Shown piece after piece: positions 46,394 through 59,188 of a stretch of DNA of 64,000 nt. The notes beneath the pieces were generated by a model. It made no database searches, had not been told where the DNA came from, and saw nothing but the letters and a program-made list of their open reading frames with translations. This stretch comes from Cordia subcordata (taxonomy: Eukaryota; Streptophyta; Magnoliopsida; Boraginales; Cordiaceae): NCBI GenBank assembly GCA_028554755.1, contig JAPTOF010000005.1, forward strand, positions 16,838,001 through 16,902,000, written 5' to 3'. A program made the position numbers and the translations under genes. Within the stretch, counting starts at the first letter, position 1. Each line of letters begins with the position of its first letter.

Positions 46394-47120
46394 GGCGTGT
46401 TTGAAAAACCACCTTACAATTACATTTGAGTGTAAATACACAGTTAGATGTGTTTGTCCAATCAAGCAATTACTTGGTCGGAGATGAATTGAGTGTAATT
46501 GTACCTCATCAATTACACTCTCCAATTCTCATGGGGAGAATGTGTGAATTGGTATAATTATACTGTAAAATTATTCTATAACAATTTTTCATAGTCTTTT
46601 TTTTTTTTATTTGATATGTTTCACTATAAAATAAATATAAATAATAAATAAAATAAATTATAAAAATAAATAAATGTAAATAAAATTAAAATAAAAAGTA
46701 TTAAATAAATAAACCAAAATATATGAATATGAAATAAATAAAAATATAAATAAATATTCTTAAACATGTAAAAGTTATTTAATTTTAATGGTGTTGTTTA
46801 TTATAATTAAAAATTATTATATTTTTGATAAATAATATTTAAATTTGAAAATATTTCTAGTAGATAATTTTTAGTTTCATATATTTATATTTATAATTTA
46901 TATATTTTTAATAGTCATATTTATTTTTAAAATAAATAATATTTTAGTTTAAATATTTTTAATAAATTACATCTTTAAATATTTGTTAACATTAATATAA
47001 ATTTTAAAAATATTTATTTATTTTTAAAATTAAATTATTTAACTTTGTAATTACTATCGATGTTACCAAACATCTCATACGAAATTAAGATGTAATTATG
47101 TTGTGGTAACTAAACACGCC
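46394..47120. mobile_element. Long AT-rich inverted-repeat element
   Basis: It begins GGCGTGTTTGAAAAACCACC and ends GTGGTAACTAAACACGCC. The terminal 30 bp are imperfect inverted complements that include TGTAATTA-type blocks. The interior is almost pure A/T with TAAATAAATAT-type repeats and no coding frame. A second weaker end-like block (47160-47207, GTTGAAACAGAC) may mark an outer element. No clear target duplication; class unknown, MITE-like. Confidence 0.5.
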
Positions 47121-48660
47121 ATTTAATTTAAATTACTGTGTAATTACTATCTTATTAATTACACTATCTACTAATTATATTATGGTGTTGAAACAGACTC
47201 TTATTGTGAGCGTCAATTATGCACTTTAAATTCTGAAAATTTACTTGCCGATGTAAACTACTCTAAAACAAGATATCAAACATGTAGGCATATGGACAAT
47301 TAACCGTACATGGTGTGATTTTATTTTTACAAACTAATAGCGCCACTTCCGTTTTGCTATTGTTGTTTAGAAGCATTACCACCATAGCCAAAACAATATC
47401 ATTTTGGGATCTTCTATATTTATTTATTTATGTTATTTTGTATATCGCACGAATCTTAGGTTAGTAATATATAATTTCTGAAAATTTATAACAAAATATT
47501 CCTACTATGTGAAATAATTTTGGATACATTCCTGAGAATCATACTTTAGAGAATCCAATTCTTAAAAAGAAAACTTTTTGAAGATAAAAAAATCATTCTG
47601 AACCAAGTACCCTTATAATGTCGCTGTCGGGCCACAACTCAAGCAAGGCATCAGTTGAAGAAATAACAAGACGACCCTCCATATGCGGAAGTCAACGCGG
47701 CGCCACGTGCCTATTGTACTTTGCTTCCAACTTCCAACTGTCACCTAAATCGAATTAAGATTTGCTTTGTCACAAGTCGGTCGTTTTTTTTTCTATATAA
47801 AAGATCTATCATTGGGACATAACTCCAGCAAAGTGGATTCGTTGGGGTGGATTATTATGATAAGATTAAATATCTTTTTTAACATAAATGAGCACTTAAT
47901 AAGGGCAGGAATAGAATTTTATTTGTTAGGATATGGTATATAATTTGACAAATCTATATTAAAGGAAAAGTATACTAGCACGATCGGTTGTTTTGCACGA
48001 ATTTATTTATTTTTGTGTCAAACATCAAATATACTCATTAATTTGTTTAAATCTCTGTTTATTTTTTAGAATTTGATTACTTCTTTTTCTTTTTTAGTTT
48101 TTAATTTCTAACTATTAATTTTAAATACTATGATATTTTACTTTCTTTAATTTTTATCTTTTTAATTATTAACTTTTACTTTTTATATTTAAAATTTTGA
48201 TTTGTAAGTTTCTTAGTTTATTTTAACTTTGAAATTTTAGTTTTTTAATTATTAAATTTATTTTTAATTTTTTATTTAATACATGAAGCATATTATACAA
48301 GTCCTAATATGTTAAAATGGTAGTCGAGAATGACTTGAAAAAGAAGAAATTATATATGTATACACATATTTATATATATAAATTAGACTTTTTATAGCTT
48401 GCTTAGGACACACAGAATCTTTATATTAATAGATTTTTTCACAATTTCTCTTTATTTTTTAAATTTCTTTTTCCCCTCCTCGGCGAGATCGTGGTATTAG
48501 TTTTCGAAGAATTAAAAATATATATATGAAAAATGTTGAGAACATAAAATATAGAATGCACTTTAAATAAACATAAGAGTGCAATGCTTTATACCCATGT
48601 ATTTTTGACGTTGACAGAAACGGAAATGAAATTTCTCAACATGCAAAACGCAGCAAAAGG
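47121..48660. other. Gene-free stretch
   Basis: No gene is visible. The sequence is AT-rich, with A/T homopolymers throughout. Confidence 0.5.
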
Positions 48661-48668
48661 TATATAAA
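48661..48668 (+). promoter_or_regulatory. TATA box of the ACD11-like gene
   Basis: TATATAAA lies 376 bp before the chosen ATG. This implies a long leader (about 345 nt) with a polypyrimidine tract (48815-48840) that could belong to a 5'-UTR intron starting at a GTAAAT near 48797. An upstream ATG at 48698 opens a 79-codon frame in the leader. Confidence 0.45.
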
Positions 48669-49036
48669 TTTATAAGAGTCGTGTCTCTCTGAATTTAATG
48701 GTTCAAAGACAGCGCGCAATCTTAGCAGACACAAGCAACCATGGCCCTCCAATTCAATTCTCTTCTCAATCGAAGCCTGAGGCAATACAAGGAAAAGTAA
48801 ATCACACAGACTCTTCTTCTTTTTTTTTTTTTTTTTCCTTTGTTTTTTGCATGCTTTTCTTCTTCTATAGCCTTTTTCTTGCTCTTTTTCATGGTGGTAT
48901 TCTCTTTTCTTTTTCTTCCAAATGTTATGGTCATTAATGGTGGAGAATATTAAACATGTTTTTGATCGGAAGGGCCAAGAGTATACTGTCAACAGAGCCT
49001 ACAAATACAACGGCAACAACAACAAGACGGGTTTCA

Positions 49037-52000
49037 ATGGATGATCATCAGAATGATGTATTTGAGGACTGTGGCAATGGAACATCGACGACGGCGGCGG
49101 CGGCGGTGGCGACGCCTTTGTCAGCCATGGCTGACGCGTTTGAGGAGATTTCTGAGTTGATTAACTCAGAAGGGTCTGGTTATGATCTTAGTTTGAAGCC
49201 ATTTTGTGATGCGTGTTCCCCTGTTGCTGTCCTCTTTGGATGCTTAGGCATTGCCTTCAAATTTGCAGAAATGGAGTATGTATCTAAGGTCAGTATCTCT
49301 TTATTGTTTCATTGAGATGCTCTATATCAAAACTCCTTGTTAATTTCCGGTTCCTTCTGCACTGGGGGGTGTTTCTTTGTTTTGGGGTTGTTTTGGTGAG
49401 AAGCGATCCTCGTGTGATATGGCAGCTTTTTGGGCAAAACATGGTATTTTGGTGTATGGTCGAGTCACATCAGATTATTATTCCTTCAAGAATTGTTGGA
49501 ATTGAGAGAAAAGGCATCGCGGTAAATAAATTTACCACCATGACTTTGAGGTCGAGACAAATGAAGAAAAAATGGAAAAAGAATTCGAACTAATAAATTA
49601 AATGGTCAGAGAATTGGTGTTATGGAAAAGGCATAGTTTTGGCATATGATCTTCAGGAGATGACATGGATTCAGAACAGAGATTTTTGCAAATCTCTAAA
49701 AGCCTCTTGATGTTGCCCAGAGATCAAATTTTGGCTGATATTAGTCCTTAGAGCTTCAATGGATTTGTAAGCTTAATGTTGTACAGTTCTGTTGAATTGA
49801 TCGGTCCTCAAACAGAAATGATTTGTGGGAGGAATAACGATTTAGGTACCCGTAAGTCCTTATTGACTACTTGGTAGCTTGGTCAATCACACATTAGCAT
49901 TGTTGCAGCAAAACCATCAAAGCTTTCTCAATGAAGCAGGTTTATGATGTTTAAGAAGTATAATAGTAGATCTTAGTGCAACTCTGTTAGCCTTGTGGGA
50001 AACAAGCATTTGTATTTGCAGAAGGTCTATTTGGTATTTAATTTTGACGGAAACCTTCTACATCTCCTCTGTACTTTGCTGTTAAAATGATAGTTTTTTC
50101 CATGTGTAATAAATACTAACTCAAAGTAACCAAAAAAGTTGACTTTTTGTACAATAAGTCCTCGAGAATTAGATGAATCGAAGGGAGCCATTGCATAGAA
50201 AAGCCTTAGTCTGTGATTACACAGAAACACCACTTTCTGCTGCATGAAGCAAATCAGAAGACATTGATCGTGTGATATTTCTAGCAATTTCTCGATCAAA
50301 GAGGGAATTCAAGGTGATCTCAGAGCCATACGTGAACTATAGAGTTGAACATCTGAAATGATATTATTTTTAGCTGAAGGATCAAAGGTGGAACAATGAT
50401 GAATGAGCATTGAACTGTTAGATACTATATTAAATTTGAAAATAAAAGATCAAGGTAGAAATTCATTTGTATCACAGCTCTGGTTTCCTCATGAGCAGCC
50501 TTCTGTATACACAGAAAATTTTGTTTTGCTTGTAACAACCTCCATATGTACAGTTGCAGTTAGCTATTGTGAAGGAAATAAGAAAACAGAAGATAGGAAG
50601 GACGTTGGTTCTTGTCTATCATACTTAGTGTACCATACTGGTATAATTAGCTTATATTGAAGTTGCTGGACTCATAGCAATGGAAACTACCACTCAGTTT
50701 TTTGTGCTCCGTATGCATTGAGTAACCATTAGCATCAGTTATTTGTAACTCATCTAACTTGGAAGCTTATGAAATTCCAACAGTGTGATTTATTATCAGT
50801 TTTGTTCTTTGACTCTTATCTCTCAAATTCTCATCCTAAAACTTTGGGCCTTTTGGCATGGGCTCACAAGGAAAGACTATCTGTAAAATCTGATCCTACT
50901 CTAGCACTCAAGACTAATCAGATACTTTGGTAGAGATCTTTCAGTACATACATCACTTTCAAATGCACTCAAGTTGTTCTTTCTGAGTAAATCTAGGAAA
51001 TGGCCCTTTGACTACATCTTCCCAATTCTATTGCCACAAGTGATATGAGATGAATGTTTTCAAGCACAAATACGTTTACTACAATTATCGTTCTCAGCCC
51101 TTCTGCTGTCTGTGAGGGCCTTGTGATCTGATTCTCAATTAATTCTTTCAGGTACGTGATCTCGAAGAAGCATCGACAAGATGTGGCACATTAAACAATG
51201 TACTAGATTTAGATGTGAAAAATGATACAGTGAAGACACAAGGCAGCCTTTCACGCAATTTACGCAGGGTGAGGCAGGGCCTTGATCTCATCAGAACCCT
51301 ATTTCAGAACTTTTTGACAACGAGGTATGTGTCACTCCTTATAATCAATATAGTGAATTTTACTTTGAGAGACTGTAGATAGTTTGTAGCTATAGAAAAC
51401 ACTGTACTCTAACTGCAATGAAGTATGGACCCTGTTATGGGTGCATTATGATTTCACATTAGTCTTTGGATGAACTGAAAAAGATTTATGCACTCCAAAA
51501 GTAGGAGAAATACTAACTTCGGACATCTTGATATAAAATCTAGAACCTAAGCAATCAATGGAAAACCCCAGCATTGCAATCTTCCTTGTCAAGTCTCTTT
51601 CCATCATTCTCATGCAAATCAGCAGCATGACAGCATAGGGAATATGATGAAAATGGTTTCTGAATACTGAGAACCAATTCTGTTTTTTCAAATTTTTGCC
51701 GCATAAATATGGATGGACTCTATATTAGTCTTCTGTGAATTAGAAATTTATGTAACTTGATTTTTAGATATTTTAGTTTGATATATTCACTATCATATTT
51801 AACTGTGATTCATGGACATTTTTTATTATTTCAATTCCTTGGACTTGGGTTTTCTTGGATATGATAAGTATAGAATAATGTTTTATTTCACCTCTTTGCC
51901 CCATCTTTTATATGGAATATCAATTCTTTCGTATTACATTAAGAATTCTATTATACAATGGTTAAGGGATGTGTGGCAAGAGCAGGGGAGGGGTTGTTTC

Positions 52001-53351
52001 CGATTTTCCAGTTTGAATATGTAGAATTTGCTCAGGAGTTTGTGCTCAAAAGTCACTAGGAGTTCCATTGTTGTTTAAAATGTTCACTTCTGTAGTCCTT
52101 CTGCTTCATTTTCAGTGGGGTAGTATCTGATGTTTCATCCAACTACTTTCAGTGATAACTCTTTGAAAGAAGCTGCATCAATAGCTTATGCACAAGTTTG
52201 TGCACCGTATCATACCTGGGCAGTAAGAACTGCGGTTTCCGCTGGTATGTGTACATTGCCGTCAAGGGATCAACTTCTTGTGAAGCTAAATGAAACTGGT
52301 AAGTTTTGCATCTTTGTCATCTCCTTTGATGTAAAAATCAGCTCCAGTTGTATGTCAAATGTTGAATTTGCCTCTGATATATCTTATATTCAACTATGTA
52401 TCCAAATCTTGGAATTGGGAAAACTGCCATGAGCATAGAATTAAATTCTGCATTAGAACTTTGTATATTAACAATTAAAGACTGAAAATCCAAATAAGAT
52501 TCGACTAGATAAACATAGGATACTTGCTGATTTAAGAAAAACTTTCTGATACAAGATGAGAAAAGAGAAAATTGGCATCACTGAATCATTACTAGGCAAT
52601 AAATACCTCATTTAATCTAAATTGAACTTTTGCTAAAATAACAAAGAAACCAGCAAACCGTACAGTGTCACTTAGGTTTGTGCGGCTACATTTGGGACAC
52701 TATGGCAAGGTCAGATTTCTGTTATATCATCCTCAGTGAATGAATCATTAGAGAAGATGACCTGAGATATATCAAAGGTTCAAGATATCAATATCAAGAT
52801 ATGCTAAAGAAACCACACGTGTTGGTATACTACGAGTGTTTTGGGGATGATAACAAGCATACTGTCTCCAATTGTGCGTTGGCTATGCTTGATGGCCTAT
52901 TCATACTATAACTTCTTTTAAACTTGGATGGCTTAGCAGTCCCGGAGTAATTTATTTTTCTTTACTCATACATGCGCTTGGTATGTCAAGATCGACAATG
53001 TTGGACTTTATGAGGTGGAAAACATCTAGTTCGACAATTCAGAAAACAAACAATTATGGTTATCTCCGTGTATAGAAATTAAGAACGATTTGGAACCTAT
53101 GGTGATTGATATCCATTCTGCAATAAAGTCCAATTCACTTATCAAGCAAGAAGTCTGCTGATATATATGCCTCTTAGTCAGTCTGTTATTTTCCATAACG
53201 AGTGCTAACTAACAATGTCTGATGTTGTCGCATTACCATTGCAGATGAGTCAGCAGAGAAGGAAATGAGAAGATACATCAATGCCTCAGAGCCAGTTATA
53301 GAATACATTGATAAGCTGTTCATTTCAAGAAACATCAGCTTGGATTGGTGA
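49037..53351 (+). CDS. ACD11-like glycolipid/ceramide-1-phosphate transfer protein (GLTP domain), 4 exons, 225 aa
   Basis: Members of this family carry ceramide-1-phosphate between membranes in the cytosol; loss of ACD11 in Arabidopsis triggers cell death. Exons: 49037-49288, 51152-51324, 52153-52298, 53245-53351; all GT-AG, joined length 678 nt. After a low-complexity N-terminus with Thr/Ala repeats, the GLTP fold starts around residue 30 (MADAFEEISELINSEG). Recognisable blocks: SPVAVLFGCLGIAFKFAEMEYVSKV, the VRDLEEAS segment with the conserved Asp, the arginine pair in SRNLRRVRQGLD that contacts the lipid phosphate, and CAPYHTWAVRTAVS with the conserved His. The C-terminus YIDKLFISRNISLDW is typical. 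The start at 49037 is chosen because it precedes the conserved region; an in-frame ATG at 48956 would add 27 residues and one at 49127 would remove 30. Confidence 0.92.
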
Positions 53352-54472
53352 GCTCGGCTATGATTCGGATCGGCTTGGCATTTTATCTAGCAGCAACGGA
53401 GTTGAGACCACAGAATCAGCCTGTCACGTGAAGCATTCTTCTGGTAGTGCCTCATTCACTCATAATATGAAGTGTTACTCACTGGATTTAGAACATATCT
53501 ATCTTTCACTTTCTCTTTATATCAACGAGATAGTTTCAATCTAGTGGTTCTAGTCCGGGTGCGGAAAAGGACCTTCCTTGAGATACTTTGTACAGATATT
53601 GGAATGTGTATAAGATGTGTATTTCGATTGACTTTCATAAAAAGTTAAAACTCTAAAAAAAAGCTCAACTTCATTTTTTAACAGAAGTTAGAACTTCTCA
53701 ATAAAGCACTTTTTTAAAGTTAATTTCTTTCTATCCATTGATCCTTTAATGTAATTATAGATTGGAATAATTGTCACGGAGAGGTTGCAGGTGTCAAAGG
53801 TTTGACTTCAGCTGGCAATCAGCTTGTAGTCAAATTATGATTGGCTCTTTTTGGTTTGTTGACTGGATTTGATTGTTGATGTTAAAGATACGAATTGATC
53901 TTATATTGATAATGTATAGCTATAAAGGTTGGCAAAAATAAATGGCTCTGGCAAAAAATAAAATGGCTCAGGCCAAGATCAAAACTATAGACAACAACTA
54001 GATCATTGAATAATAAGAACATATTAAAAATAAGAGGAAGTATCTATACGTTATTAACCAAAACAAATTGACGTACGCTACAACTCACATAAAGATTTTA
54101 AATATAAAACCTCAAACATTATATTATTAACAAAATCTGTTGTTATTAGACACACAGGATGACTTTATGAGTTTAAGAAATAGTTCCACGTTTGTTAGTT
54201 GGGATCCAAAAAATCCAATCCAATGCCTTGGGTTTAAAAATATATTAACTTAAGCATATAATCTAGTAATAAATTTAGAATTATTAATCCTGACTTATTA
54301 CTTAAATCCACCAACACTTATTTATAAGCTATGAGTGCTTGTTTGGCCTTACTTTTCTTAAGCTACTTATGAGCAATTGAGACTTATAAGTAGTTTTTTA
54401 TTCTTATATAGCAAATGAAAAATCAGCAGAAGTGTTTAGAACAAATATGTGCTTGTAAATCATTGACATGCT

Positions 54473-54511
<39 letters not shown>

Positions 54512-55426
54512 CTTATAAGTAATAATGTTTGTTAAAAATAAATTTCTATTAAAGTAAATGAGTGTTGCTTTTATTAAGAACTATAAATGTTCTTTTATCT
54601 GGTCCAAAGTCCAAACCACCTTTTCTGTAAACAGGTCAAAAACAGTAGGGAGAACGCTACAATTTTTCAACTAAGTATTTAAAAAAAAAAAAAAAAACTG
54701 GCTCATGTCAGATTTTACCAAGCAGGTGGTAGTAAGAATAGTAGTAAGAGTAGCAGTAGGAAAAAACACAGAGTAAACAATAGCAGCAGAAGTAGTAATC
54801 TCATATTGACTAACTTTCCATATATATTAGAATCCATTATTAATTATATTACAAATTTCTAGTGTTGTAGTGAATTTATTGTAATCTTACTTAAAATAAA
54901 TTTCTCACCATTAAAAAAAAAGAAAAAAGGAAAAAGAAAACTTACCAGCCAACAGTTTGTTTGCAGTGATAACGCCTAGCTAGCTAGCTACGTTTTCAAT
55001 TTCGTCACTTGACCCAACCATAAATTGACAATATATTGAAATGAATGGATAATATGCAACAAGAAGCTGCACAAAGAAGACCTTTTTTTTATTAGTCTTC
55101 TAAGCAAACGTCAGTGCAATAATTATTTGCGCAGACAGTTTCTATTCAAACCCAGTGGGGGCTGCTGTGGACGAAGCATCTTCGTCAAAACTTATAAAGA
55201 GACCTGTTCTACAAGTACTACATGTTGCATTTAATTTGTTTTCACATATATTTATCCTATTACCTATAGCATATATGCCTTTGAGAATAGAATGGTCTTG
55301 CTCTATCACCACGGTGTTAACAGCTGTTTGCAACTCATGTTCACCAATCGCTTAAATGATCACTCTTAAGAGTCAGCAACAAATTTCCATTTGTTTTTGA
55401 ATAGTTGTGCGGTGAAGGAGTCGAGC
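53352..55426. other. Gene-free stretch
   Basis: The first part is probably the ACD11-like 3' UTR. A (TA)n run lies at 54474-54508. A segment around 54340-54540 (CTTGTTTGGCCTTACTTTTC, ACTTATAAGTAG) resembles reversed sequence at 56815-57185 (ACTTATAAAAAAAGCCAAAC), hinting at a second MITE family. A perfect (CTAG)n-like run (CTAGCTAGCTAGCTA) occurs at about 54977-54991. Confidence 0.4.
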
Positions 55427-57522
55427 ATGGCGAACCAAATAAAACCGAGTCTTATCCTATTAGATAAAGTCGAAGATGAGGTCACGCATACTGCCATTTA
55501 CGAAAAGACGAGCAAGCGGCTTGCCCCAATAAGCCTTGCTTCTATGGAGTGCTTAGCCATACCCCTGGTGCGTTACCCCTTCCCCTTTCCTTTTTCCAAC
55601 GCATATACTTAATTGCTTATACACACATTTTGGCTGATGAGCGCTTAGCTTCAGGTTCAGGAAGTTGTTTTCATGGCGGATTTCCGGTGTGCGAAGTGTC
55701 AAGAGAGGGTAGCTGAAGTTATGTCGAAGATGAATGGTAAGGCTTTTTTCATTTTCGATGTATAAAGCCCCCCCCCACCCCTACCCCAACCTTCCGTTCC
55801 CGATAGTATTCGAACCAAAGTCATTTTTTGTAGGACAGTAGTCTCAACCGCTTGAATTACTTCCCTTAATCCTGATCAGGCTTCCGTTCTATATATCTCC
55901 GTTGAAATGGCAATCTAATTCTTGATGTTGGAGTGGTTCTTTCGCCTATGATAGTAATTTTTGTCATCACGATTGTCATAGTTGGAACTAATGTGCATGG
56001 AATGATGGTACGAAGACTTTAAACATTGACTTTTTCCCTTTAATTGGATCGCCTGGCATTGGATTCCTTTTGCCATTATGTTTGGGCATGCGTGATCACT
56101 TTCTGCGCGTTTCATGTAGTGTTTCTTGTTCAATGTGGAAAGTGACCGAATTATCGACAAGGAATGTAAGTCAACCATATGGTTTCCACTTATCATTTTT
56201 ATACAAAAATTTTGACAAACTTACACGTTTAATATATTGTATTATTTATAAAATATAATAACCTTCTCTAATTTACGAGAACATGGATTTACACGTCGTG
56301 AATTTATCTTGAATTATAATTTTTTACCGCATTTTTGTAATCACACTGCAATAATATTTGACGTATAATCTTGATAAAATTTAGGAGGTTTCTTGCAATA
56401 TGTAGAACTCTCACTCAAATAATCCAAGAGTCTACCCTGATATTTCATTCTAGGACTAAAGCAAATGTGAGGAGTTTCACACACGGAATGTTATTCCGAA
56501 TTGTGGCACACATTTGTCTCCATTTTTTTTTTCTTTTTCTGTTCAATATAATTTTCTTCATATATGTGAAGTTTATAATATATGACCTTAAAGTCACGGC
56601 AGACAAGAAAAATCTGGGGCCATCATTATATTGAGACAAGAAATATGTTCTCTGCGGGGACAAGAATATAAATTAATCTTTTCCCTGTGTTTTTCCAACA
56701 ACATTAATGATCAGTTTTGCTTCCATTCTCGAATGTTGATCTCCTACTTGATGATAAATAACTACTTCATAGAAAAGTCTTGGAAGTATGTCTGGGTTTG
56801 CTTTTTCTTTTTTTATATGTTGTTTATAAGTAGTTGATAATTATAAATAATTTTTTATATTTATAAGTAAATAATAAATAAGTAGAGAAGTATTTGAATA
56901 GAATGTGTTTAAAAATTGTTGACTTGTATGACAAATATGTGTTTATAGGTAACTGTATTTATTAAGAGGACTAAAAAAACATTTTATCAAAGTAGAAAAG
57001 TATTATTTTTCTTTTTTTATAAAGATAAAGCTATCATTTTATTTGGTTAAATCACCTTAAAAAAAAAAAGGTAGGGGTGCTATCTCTTTTTACCTATTTT
57101 ATGAGCAGATTTTATCGAACACGTAATTTTTTTTCCCTACTTATAAGTAAGCTTGATTTACTTATAAAAAAAGCCAAACAGCCTCTCAAATATATACTTT
57201 CAACAAACTCCACTTATACATACGTGATCTTTTTTTAACTATGCACATGATAATTATGTGTTGAATCCAAGTTTATATATTTTCGTAACTCAGGCTGATA
57301 TATAACTAAGTGAAAAAGTATATATTTAATTAATTTGATATCAATGCGATATTAGTTAAGCTTTGAAAATACACATTAACTTTTCCAGGAGAGACGCAGT
57401 CCGTGGCGTTGAGCGTGATGGAGAAAAAAGTGACACTGACATGCACAAATCCTGAGCCTCCACGGCTACCAAAAAGCAAAGTTTCACGCATCATGCGGCG
57501 GTTTCTTCCTTATTGCAGCTAA
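55427..57522 (+). CDS. Small HMA-domain protein, 3 exons, 118 aa
   Basis: HMA domains bind soft metal ions (copper, zinc, cadmium) through paired cysteines; related plant proteins act in metal handling or as scaffolds. Exons: 55427-55567, 55655-55736, 57389-57522; GT-AG, joined length 357 nt. An N-terminal extension (residues 1-47, LILLDKVEDEVTHTAIYEK) precedes a beta-alpha-beta HMA core from about residue 48: VQEVVFMADFRCAKCQERV with a CxxC pair, then the helix VAEVMSKM, then ALSVMEKKVTLTC. The protein ends in a basic PKSKVSRIMRRFLPYCS and has no CaaX box, so it is not an isoprenylated HIPP. The next gene is also an HMA gene with an intron at the same place. Metal binding is inferred from the motif only. 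Confidence 0.75.
56815..57188. repeat. Possible second MITE-type repeat in the HMA gene intron
   Basis: It has TTATAAGTAG-type blocks at its left and ACTTATAAAAAAAGCCAAACAGCC at its right, where the right end is the complement of a GGCTGTTTGGC terminus. The left terminus is not clear. It lies in intron 2 of the first HMA gene. Confidence 0.3.
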
Positions 57523-59188
57523 ATCAATTTATTAATTAACATGTACAAATGACATGTTCATGATCACAACCATGTATAGTTGGATTCATTATTTCTTTAT
57601 TTTTTTCATTACCAGTCTGAATGTGTCAGTATAGAAAATATGCAATTTTAAAGCTGATATGATATGGCCTCAGGAAACTGCTGTATCATGTCTTAAATTT
57701 GGGAAATTGATGGGGAAATGGTTGTTTTATTTCAATCTCTTGTGAAAAATTTCAAATTTAATATTTAACAAGATCGAATATTAAAGGCTATTCCATAGGA
57801 AGAAATCTGGTAATGAGGTAGGAGAGTATTAGAAGCATTGTCTCATGGACATGATTTATAATAAGATCTATAACTCTGTATGTATTATGAAATACAAACG
57901 AGAATCCTATATCTGTCTTTGTTCAGTTATTGTGATGTGTTCGTAGCTTGTGGAGCTGCATATATATCAAAAAAAAAGAGACTTTCTCCATGATTTTAAG
58001 GAGATCGAAAAGATCTTGGATGGCAAGTAATTGTAGTTTTCTGAATGTTTAATGAGTTAACTAGAGGATTGATTGATGGTTGGAAGAGGAATTGAGAATT
58101 TGTTGGTTTGCTTTCGACAGGTATATGAGCTACATTATTTAACCAAACAATATCAAATAAAAGTCGAGCTTTATCTCATCACTAGCGAAGAACTACAAAT
58201 CTAACAACGGTCTTTTTGTTGGTGAAATATTACTTTCATTAATGTTATGTTAATATTTTTATTTATATGAAAAGTTTCTATTTTTTAATCATTTTACATT
58301 AAATTTATTATTTTCAATAATTCTTTCTTTCAAAAGTTAGAATTATACTTTACACTAGTATGTGACTTGTACGTGCACGTGTTTTAATATATATTTAATA
58401 TTATCAATTTATATAGGTAATTTATGATATTAATTATAGTATATGGTATATATAGATGAGAATGATTAAAGTGGTATAGTATACAGTGTATATACTATAA
58501 TATATAGTATAAATAGATAAGAATGATTAAAATGATAAAGTTTTATTACATGAAATCATTTAATTAATCTTAACAATTATAACACTAAACTAGTCAAAAA
58601 GAATCAATCTAACAATATTTCATAATGACATCTTAAATGTATACAGAATCTAGTCAATTACCTTTACAACGATAGTCGGTTATAGAATAAAATTTAGGAA
58701 TACTGCGCTTGGTGGACATTAGAAAACTCTTCAACTTCACCATTATGGAGAAGAAAAGAATGCTTTATGACATCTAAAGGTGTATGACACAAACCAATAA
58801 CAAACAAATTAAGAGATGCTGTCTTCACTAGCATGATTACATGTTTAATGAAGGCAAAAAGGAAGATGAAAAGGATAATCAATTGTTGAAATTTCCCTAC
58901 TCTTTAAGGCATCTATAAACTCTAAACAGATACAGAATATTCCTTCCTAAAACACTAAAGTTTCCTAATAATGTGAAACCAAATGAGTATTGATCATGGT
59001 CTTGTCAATATGGTTTATTATTAGACATGATAGAATTTGCAAGGGTTCCAATGGTATGGTGTTATCTTCTCTTTTATATTGAAAGAACTATGATAATTAT
59101 TCTCAAACTCGTAACTTCTAGATCAAACGGGATACATTAGTTTTGACTAATTTCCATTTCTTTTCTGGAAAATCAGGCCTTGTTATGC
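57523..59188. other. Between the two HMA genes
   Basis: No complete gene is visible. A short upstream exon of the second HMA gene could lie here, since the first exon I can define (59189) may begin at a splice acceptor (AAAATCAG, ending 59176). Otherwise AT-rich. Confidence 0.4.
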
